This document shows, one piece after another, positions 29,859-58,052 of a DNA stretch of 64,000 nt. Numbering within the stretch: position 1 is the stretch's first letter; the number at the start of each line of letters is the position of its first letter. The notes under the pieces were generated by a model that did not search any database, was not told the origin of the DNA, and was given only the letters and a program-made list of their open reading frames with translations. This DNA is from Whitmania pigra (Eukaryota > Annelida > Clitellata > Hirudinida > Haemopidae). Position numbers and translations under genes: made by a program. Where the stretch lies: positions 179,501-243,500 of the forward strand of contig JAJTWR010000320.1 of NCBI GenBank assembly GCA_021613335.1. The letters are read 5' to 3'.

Positions 29859-31758
29859 GCTTGAAATTAAAAAAAATAATTACTCTTTCAAACTTTTTGA
29901 TCAATGCTAAGGGGAACTACAGCAATTATTGGCGTCATTGTAACCTTCTTTTGCGAAATGGTTGGTCTTCGACGGTTCCTTGGAAACGCATAGTTCGTTA
30001 AACTTTTATTGAAGAATAAAAGCACCAGAATTTCGAAGGAACAAAACACGTCAAGTCAGTTTGGTGCTTGGCACCGGGTCCATTAATAATTAATTAATTA
30101 ATTAATACAAGAAAAACATTTCCAGGCAGATTCACCGTGTCATTTACATACAAGCACCTCGATGGAAAATCATGCAAAGTCTACACGCACAGCTCACATT
30201 CATAAACTTAGTGTACCTGCTTGCACATTTACTTGTAAAACCATATTGGCCTGTGCCAACTCACATATCTTCAAAGAATAAACGAATACCAAGAAGTCAT
30301 AAGTTCATAAGTCGTTTTAAATGCCACCGAATAAATAAAAATACTCGAGTATTCATGACAGTGCCTCTGAGGTCCTGCGCGACTAGAATTTGTTGCATCT
30401 GTTGTCACTGATTATCGAGATAATCAGTTTTTCCTACAATATCACCGATATGACAATGAGTTCTTTGTGGCATGTGTATGGATGCACAATATCAGGATGA
30501 ATTAGCTCATTAATGACCATGCTTGCAATTCAGTGATACACATTGACAAGTCTATGGTTAACCACAAAAATAATCACAGCTGTATTGGGTTGCATCACAA
30601 TCATTAGACAACATGGAACATCATTATGCCTGCATTTGGAAAGTGATGATGTAGAGCCTAAACTATACCATAACATGGTGCAACAAATCTAAAATCTAAA
30701 AGGAATCTCATGCGCAACGGACCACTGTCTGCAGGCAGGAATTGGATTAGAAATGGTTTGAAGGATGAATGAATGAATGCAAAGTCTTATTTAAATAATG
30801 TCTTGCATTGAAAAGTAGAACGCATAAGCTTTCTTCGGCATCTCCAACATTAAATTTGTGAACGGAAACCAGGATTTCTCAGAGAGCCTTCACAATGAAT
30901 GGTGGAACGAGCAGTCGGCATGGCAACAACGACTGAAATGGTGTTTCTTTACTCATTTCATGATGTTGTGGCAAAGTATTGGTGATGACGACGATGTCAT
31001 GGTTGAAACAGAGAATATATCTTTGGAAAGGTTAACTATTAATAATAAATATAAATTTAATAAGTTCATCTTACATGGCAACCTTGAGGCTTTGTGGGTA
31101 ACATCAGATATTCTGAGTGATAATGCAATAGGGAATAAATGCAGTAATGTTGAAGCAGTAATAATTAAAATATAATGTAAACATATATAAATAAACATGA
31201 ATAATAATAATAATAATAATAATGGCAAGTATAATGTAGATAGCAATGGTGCAAATGAAGGTTCGACAGATGTAACACATACAAGACGTAACATAATAAC
31301 AACAATGCCACTGTGCCACATCAGAAAGCAAATTTAATTAAATATTTAATTTATTAAAAGGAGGCAGTACCTGCAAGAAATAAAAAGAAAATAATTTAAC
31401 AGAATACTGACATTTTTTGAAGTAAGGTAACGACAGAGGAAATTGGGGTGAAATGCTGCCCGCAACAACAGCAGCAGCAGTAAACCAAGATGTCCACTTG
31501 AAACAATTGGTCGTCAGGCAACGACAAGAGCAACTTCAATGCGTGAATAAATAAAAATAAATGCTAACATTCAGCCGACATTCGATTAATAATAATAAAC
31601 ACTAAAAATCAACCAACACTTGAGTAATAATAAATACTAAAACACTCAAATTCTCGGTTAAAATGAACAATGTGCGATGATGTTCAACACACAACAACAT
31701 TGTTTGTGAACGACAACAGAAAATTCAACACGAGTAGAACGTGACCAGCCAATTGCAA
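29859..31758. other. Convergent intergenic region, ZFC3H1 / MAN1B1
   Basis: About 1.9 kb between two convergent genes. It holds AAT-type microsatellites (31198-31225) and several short open frames without recognisable content. It includes the MAN1B1 3' UTR, whose end I could not fix. Confidence 0.4.
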
Positions 31759-34700
31759 TCATTCCTGGTAAATGGGGAGGGGATGGGCCTCGGTGTTGAA
31801 CACCCAATTGCTGAGGGGTAGGAGGTCGGGCTGATCGCTGAAGAGGAGGTACAAGTACTTGAGGGTCTCTGCCAAATAGAAGGTCTCCATCTTGTCCATG
31901 AAGGTCACTTTGTCCTGGGTGACGCTCACATCCTGGATGCCAGCATACCCCTCGTCCAACCGGGTGTGGTTTTCGAAGGCCTTAAAAATCTCCCATCCCC
32001 ACTCCCTGTACAGGGGGTCTTTGGTGGCTCGATACAAGTAGAAGAGGCTCTCGACAGTCTCGGGCCTATGGATGTTGTAGGCACTACTAGACTGGAAATG
32101 GAAGGAATAGCTTGATGCAAACAGTCACATCACTATTTCATTGTTTGTTAATATTATTATTATTATTGTCATTATTATCAATAAACCACGTTAATTTACT
32201 ATTACTATTATTATACCACGTTGTTATCATTAATGTTACTATTACCTATTATTATATCATGTTGTTATTATGGATGTCATCATTACTATGATATGTAATA
32301 GGTCATTTCAACCAGTACTTCATAAATTCAATAATCCATCCAAAAGTGTTATTTTTAGATCAATTACGTAGTGCCACCACTGAGAGGTGTTTCGTAGCAG
32401 TGCTAGCTGGGTTTTGAACACGACATGCAATGAATGTTGCTTTTACCATCGTTCGCACAAAGGCTACCCTTTGACCAGTTATTGTTCAGGTTAATGGGTT
32501 GTTCCTTACCTACTGCTGTTAAAAAGTTACTCAGTATAATTATTTATTTAAATAAATTAATCATCACTGCAACCATTTAAATAAATTAATCATCACTGCA
32601 ATCATTTAAATAAATTAATCATCACTGCAATCATTTAAATAAATTAATCATCACTGCAACCATTTAAATAAGTTAATCATCACTGCAATCCTTTAAATAA
32701 ATTAATCATCACTGCAATCATTTAAACAAGTTCCTTTGGCCCGTGTTCAGCTTTTGTTTTCGTTGTAAAAAACAATTAATAATAATACTCCAAGTTATTA
32801 TTATGTTGCTATTATTATATTTAGAAATAATTAAAAACATTCACAAATATCATCTACCAAACTCCATGTTATTATCATTACAGTAAGTAACTGTTGTTAT
32901 TATTGTATTTATAAACAATTAAAAATACCTACGAATCACAAAATTCCAAAGCAAAGCACCTCAAAGTTGAAGACGAGTCGGTCGCTCTTCATCGGAGCGA
33001 AGTTGACGGCTTCGGGCGAGAGACGAAGCGTGGTCTCGTTGTACATGGCGTAACAAGTTTTTATCAAATCCATCGCAAGATCAAGGTGACTCATTGGAAG
33101 TCCATTCATGTAACCAAGAGCCAGGGTCCCCGGTAGGAAGCAGGCCAGATGTTCCTTGATGATGATAATTATTATTAGCATTATATAATCGTTATTGTCA
33201 TTAATGTGATTGTTATTGTTGCTATTAAAATACCAATATCAAAGAATGTATTAATACTATTATCGATTATAGTGTATTATAATGGTATTACTGTTCAGAT
33301 AACTAAAAAGCCAATTGATCGAACGATCGACGTGCAATTTCTTTTTAAATTAAACAGCATCATCACCATCACCATCATCACCATTACCATACCATGGTGG
33401 GTGTAAATGCTACACCATTGAGATCACGGCTTGCACTTCCCATGTATAGCAGGTCGCCCTTGATCGACCGCTTCATGAGGTGCTTCTGAGCTCCTGCTAT
33501 TGCATCCTCGTAATCTTGTCTCAACCTGAAGAATCATCAGGACTTCGTAAATAAACATTGATGTAATTGTTATCATCACCATCATTTTCATCATCATCAT
33601 CATTTCAATTGTAAGACCTCATAGCATTATATGGATATGACATATTTCGTATCAAATAAAAGTTAATGTTAATCAATAAATGTTCTATTTGATCACATTA
33701 AAGCTTAAATAATATTTATTATCATAGTTACACAATATTTATCAAGATACTCAATTTAAATCATTACACCATTCGCAACCAATTCAACTAAATAAATAAA
33801 TAATAAGTAATAAATGATTAGAAAAAACATTCAACAAAACAGAACGAGAGACCAATCGATGGTTTTTCCAGTCTGCAACCATTGTTTGAGCAGGTACTCG
33901 TAGTAGCTGTCACTCTGACCACCCATGCTCATGATGGACTCGGGGAGATTCATGCCCCCTGTGAATAAGGATGGGAGGAGGCCGTCAAACTTTGGTATTT
34001 GGTGGACGTGCTCCGATACCTTGAAGGCTCTCAACTGATGGAACAAAATTGGAAAACTTGTACAAAAAATGAGATTTCAAGTTTACAATAATGACTAGTT
34101 ACTTCTTCATTTTAATGATAACATGCATCGTCAACAGCTTTTTAATCTCTTGTTGTTTCGTTTGTACAAATGCTTGTTGTGAGATCGTCAGTCTAACAGA
34201 AGTATTTGCCTCCTCAATATTGGACACCTGAATACTTAATACTACTTAATTCTTTATGCTTACACCTGTGTCGTGCACTGTGTTCAAATGCTTGCTTTAA
34301 AAAATCTTTCAAAAGACTTTGAACTTTACTTGGATGCAATTTCAACTTTGAAGTGAATATAATTAGAAATAGCAAAATTATTGACACCGCGATGATAGCA
34401 ATAACAGAAGTCATGATGATTATGGTAATGGTCTTGGTAGGAATGACAAAATAAAAAATAACAAGCTTTGCACTTAAAACTGAGAATGACAATGAACTGA
34501 TTTATACATCATTCCATAACTCAACCATTCACATATAATGAATCCATGTATAATGATTCTGGCCAAAGTTCACGACCTCATATTCCTTGTTTCCTGTGAC
34601 CCGAGCCAAATCTCTGAATTCCAATTGGACGGTCCCTATCTCTGCCAGATTGGTGGAGTCGAAGGTGGCTGGACCATTCTCCAGGAAAATCCTGTGGCAG

Positions 34701-37700
34701 GGGATTACGTTTGGCCCGCTGAAACAGGACTTCAATTTCCATCCAAACTCATCCTAAAATTATTAAATGTCAAAAATTCAAATGTCTCAACATTAAGTGC
34801 AGGTTGGTCGAATGGTTCTGTAATGTGCACGTGGCTGTAATTGCAATGGTCGCAATGTGTCGGGTTCAAAACCCAGCTTCCACCGCCACAAGCGCCATTG
34901 GGAAGGAGCGCTACATAAAGGCTTACAAAAGGTGCCTCTGATGCAACATGAATGAAGTGTCATTAAGACCTTCTTTTTTTTAAAGCAAAATTGTGGACCT
35001 TTTGTGGGAAATCTAAATCTGTTGTTGATTCCGAATAAATGTTATTATCACCTTGAAATTAATATCTAAAATAATTTGTCATCATCATACAATTAAGAAC
35101 AGGAGGAAGCTTAAAGTTGCAAGCACAAGTTTAGCAGCTGTCTTACATTTTATTCAACCATCATCATCATCACCATCGCTGTCGTCATCATCATCATCCC
35201 TGTGTCATGGTTTCAAAGTTCTGTTTGGACATGTACCCCTTTAATCAAACTCAGAATCGTTATCATCACAATTATTTTCGAAACCAACGTCATCGTCATC
35301 ATCCTTGCAATCATAACCAGGATTAACAACATTTCACAGAATGGAACTCACAGCCTTCTGCTTGAAGACTTCTTCCTTTGAGAGATGGAAGGCACTGAGG
35401 AGTCCCCCCAGAAGTCTGATGACAATTTCAAAGAACTGAACCGACGTCGAACCCTGGTTCTGACTGGGGGTTGTAGTCAGGTGAACGGTAACCCATTCCT
35501 TGGCCTCCTTAAATTCTGGAGTCAAAATTATTATTTTTAGACAAATTATTATTTTCTTGTTTTGTGGAACGCTTCTCAGTGTAGGATCTCAAGATGCAAC
35601 AAATGAAATGAATACAATGCCAATGTTGAAAATCTATAAATTTATTAAAGTATTGCTTATGTTGAAAATCTATAAAAGTATTAAAAAACACAAATGCTTT
35701 CATTATAAGCATTAAAACACTTATATTGTACTTATGGCGAAAAAGAATTGTCAGAGAGCAGAAAGCAACATCTGTCCTTGTTGAAGTAAAAATGCAACCC
35801 TTGCTTTTGATTTATTGGTCTTTTGACATTTAACTGCGAGCGCAGCTTAATCATAACACTTATTAATAATCATAAACTTTATATATAATCAACAAAATAC
35901 ATTAAAACAATTAACGTAATCAACATAATTAGTCAACAACTTATCCACAGGCCAATGGCCAATGGCCAGCCAATTGTGCTGCATACTGCGTTAATGACAA
36001 CAGTCGTAATGTGTCGTGTTCGAAACCCAGCCTGTACTGCCACAAGCGCCCTTGACGCTATGCTTATGACACTATATAAATTAACTACAATTACGATTAC
36101 AATTACAACAGGGTAATGCAATGATGGCAATCCAGCTGACCCTCTTTGAGTTTCATGATGATCATCGTGTCGAGGGAGTCGACTATGGTCAGCCCGACGT
36201 TCAGCCAGTTGTTTCCGGACTTTGAAAGCGGTTTCAGTTCGTCGAAGCCCCAGGCGTACTTCTTGTAAGCCGTCCATGCGTGAAGGAATGCATCGACCAC
36301 CTTCTTCTGTCGAATGTTTTCTGAAAAGACGACAGCGAATGAACGAAAGAGCAAAAGTACGGTCGAACAAATAATCGATGAAAGATAAAAAGCTTTAATT
36401 GAAAACACGATCAGACGACACGCTTTTGTGTTTCTCTTTGCTAACAGGTGTGTCATGTGAGGTCACAATGGATAATCCAGGATTGTTGACCCCATCTTGA
36501 TCAAAATCATTATCATATAAGCATATTATCATCACATTCTACAATTATCATCACAATCAACACAATATTTAAGAAATTTTAAAAGGCAAATCATTATAAA
36601 AACTTTCACACAAAACTTTCCGATTTTGTTAAATATTGTAATAAATAAATAAATGTTAAATATTGAGGAGGGTAAGAGCAGAAAAAATTAATTTACAGAT
36701 TTAACTGAATAATGTCCATCCAATAGATGATCAGAACATATAAATATGATCTTATGCCTCCCATCATCATCATTTCCAGCACCATCATCAGACATTAATT
36801 AAAATTAATATAATTATATTGCCTCACACTAAAAATAATAAATGTTAATAAAAATTAAAGCCTTGAAATTATAAAATAAGTATCCATGGTACGGCATGTT
36901 GTTAAAATTTGCTGAACTTCAGATGCACTTATGCTGTTTCAAATGGCTCGGGAGATTGGATGAAATTGCTCAACACGTCTGTTAAGATGAGCAGCATGAT
37001 AATAGTTGAAATGACATGAGCTAATTTAAGAATAAATTATAATAAATTAATAAGTTAACCTGTATAAGAATCCTTCTGCGTTGGAGTGGATGATTGTGTC
37101 TGAAACAAATAAAAATAAATGACAAATTATCGCTTAGGATCACCTGAGCACATGTTCGTGTTCATCAATCATTGGAAACAGCAACAACAACAACCACGCA
37201 AGCAGCAAGCATTCGTGAAAGCAATCGATTATAAATAACTCTCATGAATATTCAAGACCTTTTTTCCATTGTTGAAGGAGACCTCGGACAACTCATCCTC
37301 GATGGGGGGGTCGAAGGCTGGCACCACCGCTGCCGTGGACATGGGATTGTAGACTCGTTCCTTTCCGAATTCAATCGGGCTTGAAGGAAGGGGTCGATGG
37401 AGCTGTTTTGATCGTTCAAATATTTGTAACACTTTTTAGTCATAATATCGATCATTGTTTAATTCAACTTTATGATAAACGTACTGAATTTTAATAACAA
37501 TAATGATACTTCTTCTGAAGTTTATTATAATTCAACTGCACTGCCTTGAAATTCCAGCAAATAATAAGCAATCTTAAAATTAAAAAAAAAAAACTTTATT
37601 CAAGTGCAAAAACATAATAATCGATGTAAAGAGGGCTTTTGGAAAAGAGATAACATTGTTAAGGTATTCAATGTTGACATGGCAAACACTTGAACACATA

Positions 37701-38985
37701 AGAATCACAAACATTATGTAACGCTCAATGTAATGTTATTGTTATAATTTTATATTATATTAAATTTTATGTTATATTAAAATAATGCAATTTATAAAGT
37801 AGAGTCTTGATGACAGGCAGGCCTTCATTCTATAAATTAACAATTTATTAACACCATGAAATTAATATACAAGATAAACCAACAAAAACATAACTATTAT
37901 TATTACTATAATAGTATATAACAAAATAATAATAACAACAGCCACAACAAAACAGTTGTGCATTACAATGCATTGAAGTCAGTTAATGAAGTAAAAAATG
38001 AGGATGACAAATTTAAGATCCTCACTGTGACGTCTTCTTCGACGACTGCATTCAAGTCGTTCTCCAAGTTCGGCAGCATCTGGGGAGGCCTCTCTGGAAT
38101 TCTCGTCGGTCGTTGGCCGATGTACTTCATGAGGATGATCAGCCACAACAGTATGACAACCAGTAAGAGGTATCGCAGTTTTTGACTCAATATCTGGAAA
38201 ATTGTAGATCCATGCATGCGTGTGGATTGTTTACATGTTAGTATTGTTACAGTGTGGATGATGGCTCATTAAGGTACAAGAAATTTTACTTTATTGCTTT
38301 ATGTTTTGAACTAATTTATTAAAGTTAGTTTAGCTCCTATTTTAACTGAAAGTAGATATAAGCAACGGGCTGATCATCCACATGACAATGCTACATTCAT
38401 GCACTAAGGTGATGACAGTAATATTAGCAATGTTTACAACGTGGTGTGATTAAACAATTTTGACACAAATTGGCTCATATAGTTGTGATCAACAATGACT
38501 GGTATTATGTAGTATTATCTTATTGGGACTTGCAGATTGATTACAGCACTAACAATAATGCTAAATCACAAAAAGAAGTCATTAAGTAAATGTAAATTAC
38601 TTAAAAGGATTTATTTATTCTGAATGATAATAAATGCTTAACTTTATTTATTCCATTTTACTTATTTATTCTATTTAATCAATAAGCATCAATCCATCCC
38701 ATTTACACCAAATTAGCACATATGATCAAATTTTTAATTGCACATTTCACAATTCAGAAACTCTGAGATTTAAAATATGTGTAATTGTCACAAGCAGCAA
38801 ATCATTGATGAGCAAAACTAATGATAGACAGTTTAGTAAAAGAAGATGCTTTCTGATTAAATGATCTCAAAAATAAAATCCCGTCTTTCACACGACTTAA
38901 TCAATTTATCAGTTTATCACAACCGTATCGCTATCGGCAAGCTCATTAAATTAAAATGTGCGATTAACGAAGATAAACTCACCAT
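31759..38985 (-). CDS. MAN1B1: ER mannosyl-oligosaccharide 1,2-alpha-mannosidase (GH47)
   Basis: Eleven exons (transcript order): 38985-38983, 38193-38026, 37402-37259, 37099-37060, 36320-36141, 35515-35352, 34753-34577, 34034-33853, 33525-33393, 33154-32960, 32091-31759; phases join to 572 residues (human 699, with a longer N-terminus). It trims one terminal mannose from Man9GlcNAc2 in the ER/Golgi and helps mark misfolded glycoproteins for degradation. Layout: very short cytosolic end, signal anchor at ~10-25 ([12 protein letters not shown]), stem to ~118, then the GH47 barrel. Family marks: [27 protein letters not shown], catalytic Glu in [10 protein letters not shown] (~179), catalytic Asp334 ([12 protein letters not shown]), [22 protein letters not shown] (Glu473) and the Ca2+-binding Thr562 ([10 protein letters not shown]). 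All key residues are present. The first exon carries only the ATG (before GTGAGT); an alternative is an ATG at 38217 reading through without that intron. Confidence 0.93.
32368..32480 (-). repeat. tRNA-derived SINE copy 2
   Basis: On the minus strand: A-box-like TGGTCAAAGGGTAGC, B box GTGTTCAAAACCCAGC, then GGCACTACGTAA. Lies in the last MAN1B1 intron, same orientation as the gene. Confidence 0.65.
32549..32728 (-). repeat. Minisatellite, 29 bp x 6, in MAN1B1 intron 10
   Basis: Six copies of a 29-bp unit with TAAATTAATCATCACTGCAA; starts near 32553, 32582, 32611, 32640, 32669 and 32698. It lies close to SINE copy 2. Confidence 0.9.
34801..34920 (+). repeat. tRNA-derived SINE copy 3
   Basis: Starts AGGTTGGTCGAATGG exactly like copy 1; B box GGGTTCAAAACCCAGC is near consensus; ends GCGCTACATAAA. 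It lies in a MAN1B1 intron, antisense to the gene. Confidence 0.7.
35950..36085 (+). repeat. tRNA-derived SINE copy 4
   Basis: Contains CAGTCGTAATGTGTCGTGTT followed by the B box GTTCGAAACCCAGC and a tail ACTATATAAATTAA, shared with the other copies. In a MAN1B1 intron, antisense to the gene. The head is less well kept. Confidence 0.65.
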
Positions 38986-41082
38986 GCTTACAAATTTTCA
39001 GCAATTGGAATGCACAACAAGTTCACAATTTATAACAAACAATGGAGCAGCGTAATTACATCGATACTTTCGATCGAGAAAGGGTATGGGCGACCTAAAT
39101 AGGGGACGTAGAAGGAAGCTAGCGCCCAACTGAGACAGTTATTCAAGAAAAGCCGAACCCTTGACGGCCGATCTACACACCCCAGCCCTCGGATTTACAA
39201 ATTCCTGACAATTTCGGAATTTAAAACACTCGGGTAGGCGGGTTATTAAGCCTAAATAACATCGATTTATTTTCTAATTGTTGGAGTCGTCCAAGAAAAA
39301 CTTTACAAATTATAAAAGTTACCATCGCCAATTTAAATCCAACTCTGGTCCTAGGTTTGTCTACGAATTTTGCTAGTTGAAGTAATTAAATTAAATATAC
39401 ACCAAAATGATATGACAACTGGGCAAATTATTATTTAATCATTCACTAATTAAATGATATTTCGTGATTGATATTACTATATTTTGTTGAAGGAATGTCT
39501 TAACAAACAATGAATTTAAATGTGAATAAATATGAATTCCCAAATAAAATTCTTAACCTTCCACTAACGATGCGGCAAAGCAGACGGCAGGACGCCCCAC
39601 TATTCCTATATTTATCACACGCTTTTGTCGGGGAACATACCGTAGCGCCATAGCAAGAAGGTCCTGATTTCAGGTAGTTTGGCTATCGAATGTTTCGAAG
39701 CTGATTGAGTTTTACCCGCTTCGAAATTGGTTGCAGTGACGTAATTTAAGGGGAAACGGCCACTCTGACTTCAGATTAGGCGCTAAAAAGATCATCTCCT
39801 TATGATAGTTTGCCGCCCCCTGAATTTTAGCTAGAAACAAAAAAGGTAATCTCCTCAAGTTATGCGAGAATATGCCCCCCTGGAAAAATTTGAAATGATG
39901 TCCCTGATTGGTTGTAACATTTATTTCTCAAATTTCCAACCGCGCTAAATAGAAGCCTGCTCACATATTTACAATAATTTACACAATTAGATACTGACAT
40001 AGACTTAGACATGGCGTTAAATTCATTACAGACGTCGATTGTAGTCATGATCAAAGAGTTCTGCAAGACATGCCGATCAGTGCCTAAACATACTGCACTA
40101 AATGAATGAAAAACAGATTACTTAAAAAGAGAACTGGTCGTTAAAATGGAAAAGTTTACAAATAACTAGAAGATGTGCGAACGTGAACGTTTTTCCACCA
40201 ATAATTAGTTAGTTGAAGAAATTGAAATAATTAGTTAGTTGAAGAAGTTGAAATAATTAGTTAGTTGAAGAAGTTGAAATAATTAGTTAATTGCAGAAGT
40301 TGAAATAATTGTCACTTAGACAGGCTGCAATGTCAAATCAATAATTCCATAAAACGAAGTGCATTTTTAATGAGACTAACGACTTACATCTTCATTGTTC
40401 ACTTTCTAGTTAATCAGTACTGTAATCATCAATTACTGTAATCATCTTAGTGATTACGAGATAAGACTTTTAAAAATGGACAGGAAACATAACTAATCAG
40501 TATTGGTGTTTAATGCCTTGAACATTATGATGGAAACATTTATGCACAAAATGCAATATTGTATCAATAAGCATTTCACAATTTACTGCTTTCAAAAAAG
40601 TTGTAAGCCAAGCATTATCATTAGCTCCTTAATAATAATATTAATAATGATTGCACATTTGGTGAAAAGTCTTAATAAACTAATGTCTTTGTCATGTAGC
40701 CAGCTATGCTGTACAGGTTGACAAACAAATGAAATTAAACTGATAACCACAACCACTAGTAAATGATGATAAGGGTGGTGATGATGATGATGATGATGGC
40801 GATTTCCTCAGAAAACAAAGAGAAGGTGAGTCATTTGCAAGGGGAAAATCTTCCATTTTTATTTTTAGGAAAGGAACTGAAAGAAAAAATGTTAAAAATT
40901 AAAAATTTAAATTTGTTTTAAATTTGAAACTTGCTAATCATTTTATATTTTAATTGTATTTTATTATAATTTAAGCACTGCTGTGATTAATCACTATCAC
41001 CGCCACCATCATCAACATAATCGTTGTCATAAATCATCATCATCAAATCAACAACAAAATACCAACATCATCTTCTACTTCT
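38986..41082. other. Intergenic, MAN1B1 5' end to WDR7 3' end
   Basis: About 2.1 kb. It should contain the MAN1B1 promoter and 5' UTR (38986-~39250, locally GC-richer) and the WDR7 3' UTR. The stretch 39560-39900 has GC-rich blocks such as GCCCCCCTGGAAAAATTT that look like transposon debris. No coding sequence recognised. Confidence 0.4.
40201..40311 (+). repeat. Minisatellite, ~27 bp x 4
   Basis: Four near copies of a unit containing AATTAGTTAGTTGAAGAAGT, between MAN1B1 and WDR7. Confidence 0.85.
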
Positions 41083-57192
<16,110 letters not shown>

Positions 57193-58052
57193 GACCTCAG
57201 GAATTGATGGCGATGATGATAATTGTGAATGCAGTGAGCTAGCACTTTTGGATTTAAGCAAAGTCTTGTTCTCTGAATAAGGATCAATTTTAAGTGATGT
57301 GGGCTCAAGCATTTTGAAACAAAATTGGAAAACAAAAGCAAAATAGCAACAACAAAATACAATAAAGTCACAGACCCTTGTTTGAATCTGGAACAGTGAG
57401 CTTCAATTTTTTAAAGCCACTCCGTCTATTTTTAAATAACCCTGGCATTTTAAACAAAATATGACAAGCGCTAACAAATATACTTTAAAAACAGTAAAAA
57501 TCGAACACTCATTTCAACTGTTAACAAATAAAAACGTTTTAGCTGTGGTGCACGCATCGTGAATCGATGCAAAAATACAAGCGGCGCAAGTACATGCAAC
57601 GCGACAAGATCTGGCCAGATGATTATAAAAACAAATTAAACTAGTAAATTATTCAGAATCCAAATACCTGTTCGAACTAACTTTCTATCTTTGTGCTCTG
57701 TTCCGATCTGCTTTCCGGCACTAACCCGTTCTCACTGATCAACAAAATCCATATGATAATGTTATGGCAGTAATATTGAGGAAAATGTTTATTATTACAG
57801 CAAACTTATGATTAGGGCAAGCAATTAAGGTTAAATACAAACAGCTAAAGGCGAAGCAAACGTCAAGTAATTTTTCTTTAAATTGTAGCTTAATACAATT
57901 TTCAGGTATTTCTTACTGTGAAGCACTATCGAAAAAAAAGTAGAATTTTAAAATTTATTGTTTGATTTAATTCGATTTGGCAGCTTTGATGTATGTTTTA
58001 AACCTGTATTAGTACCTGCAATGTTTTGGTTTTCAGCGGCGCACGTTTGTAA
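57193..58052. other. Head-to-head promoter region, WDR7 / DUF2961 gene
   Basis: About 860 bp between the two start codons. It holds a possible 40-residue N-terminal extension of WDR7 (57193-57312) and both 5' UTRs. No TATA box or other clear element is seen. Confidence 0.4.

Noticed and set aside
30858..31175. 105-codon frame between ZFC3H1 and MAN1B1
   Set aside because: It lacks an ATG at a fitting place, a known family and splice or poly(A) signals; it ends in an AAT-rich stretch.
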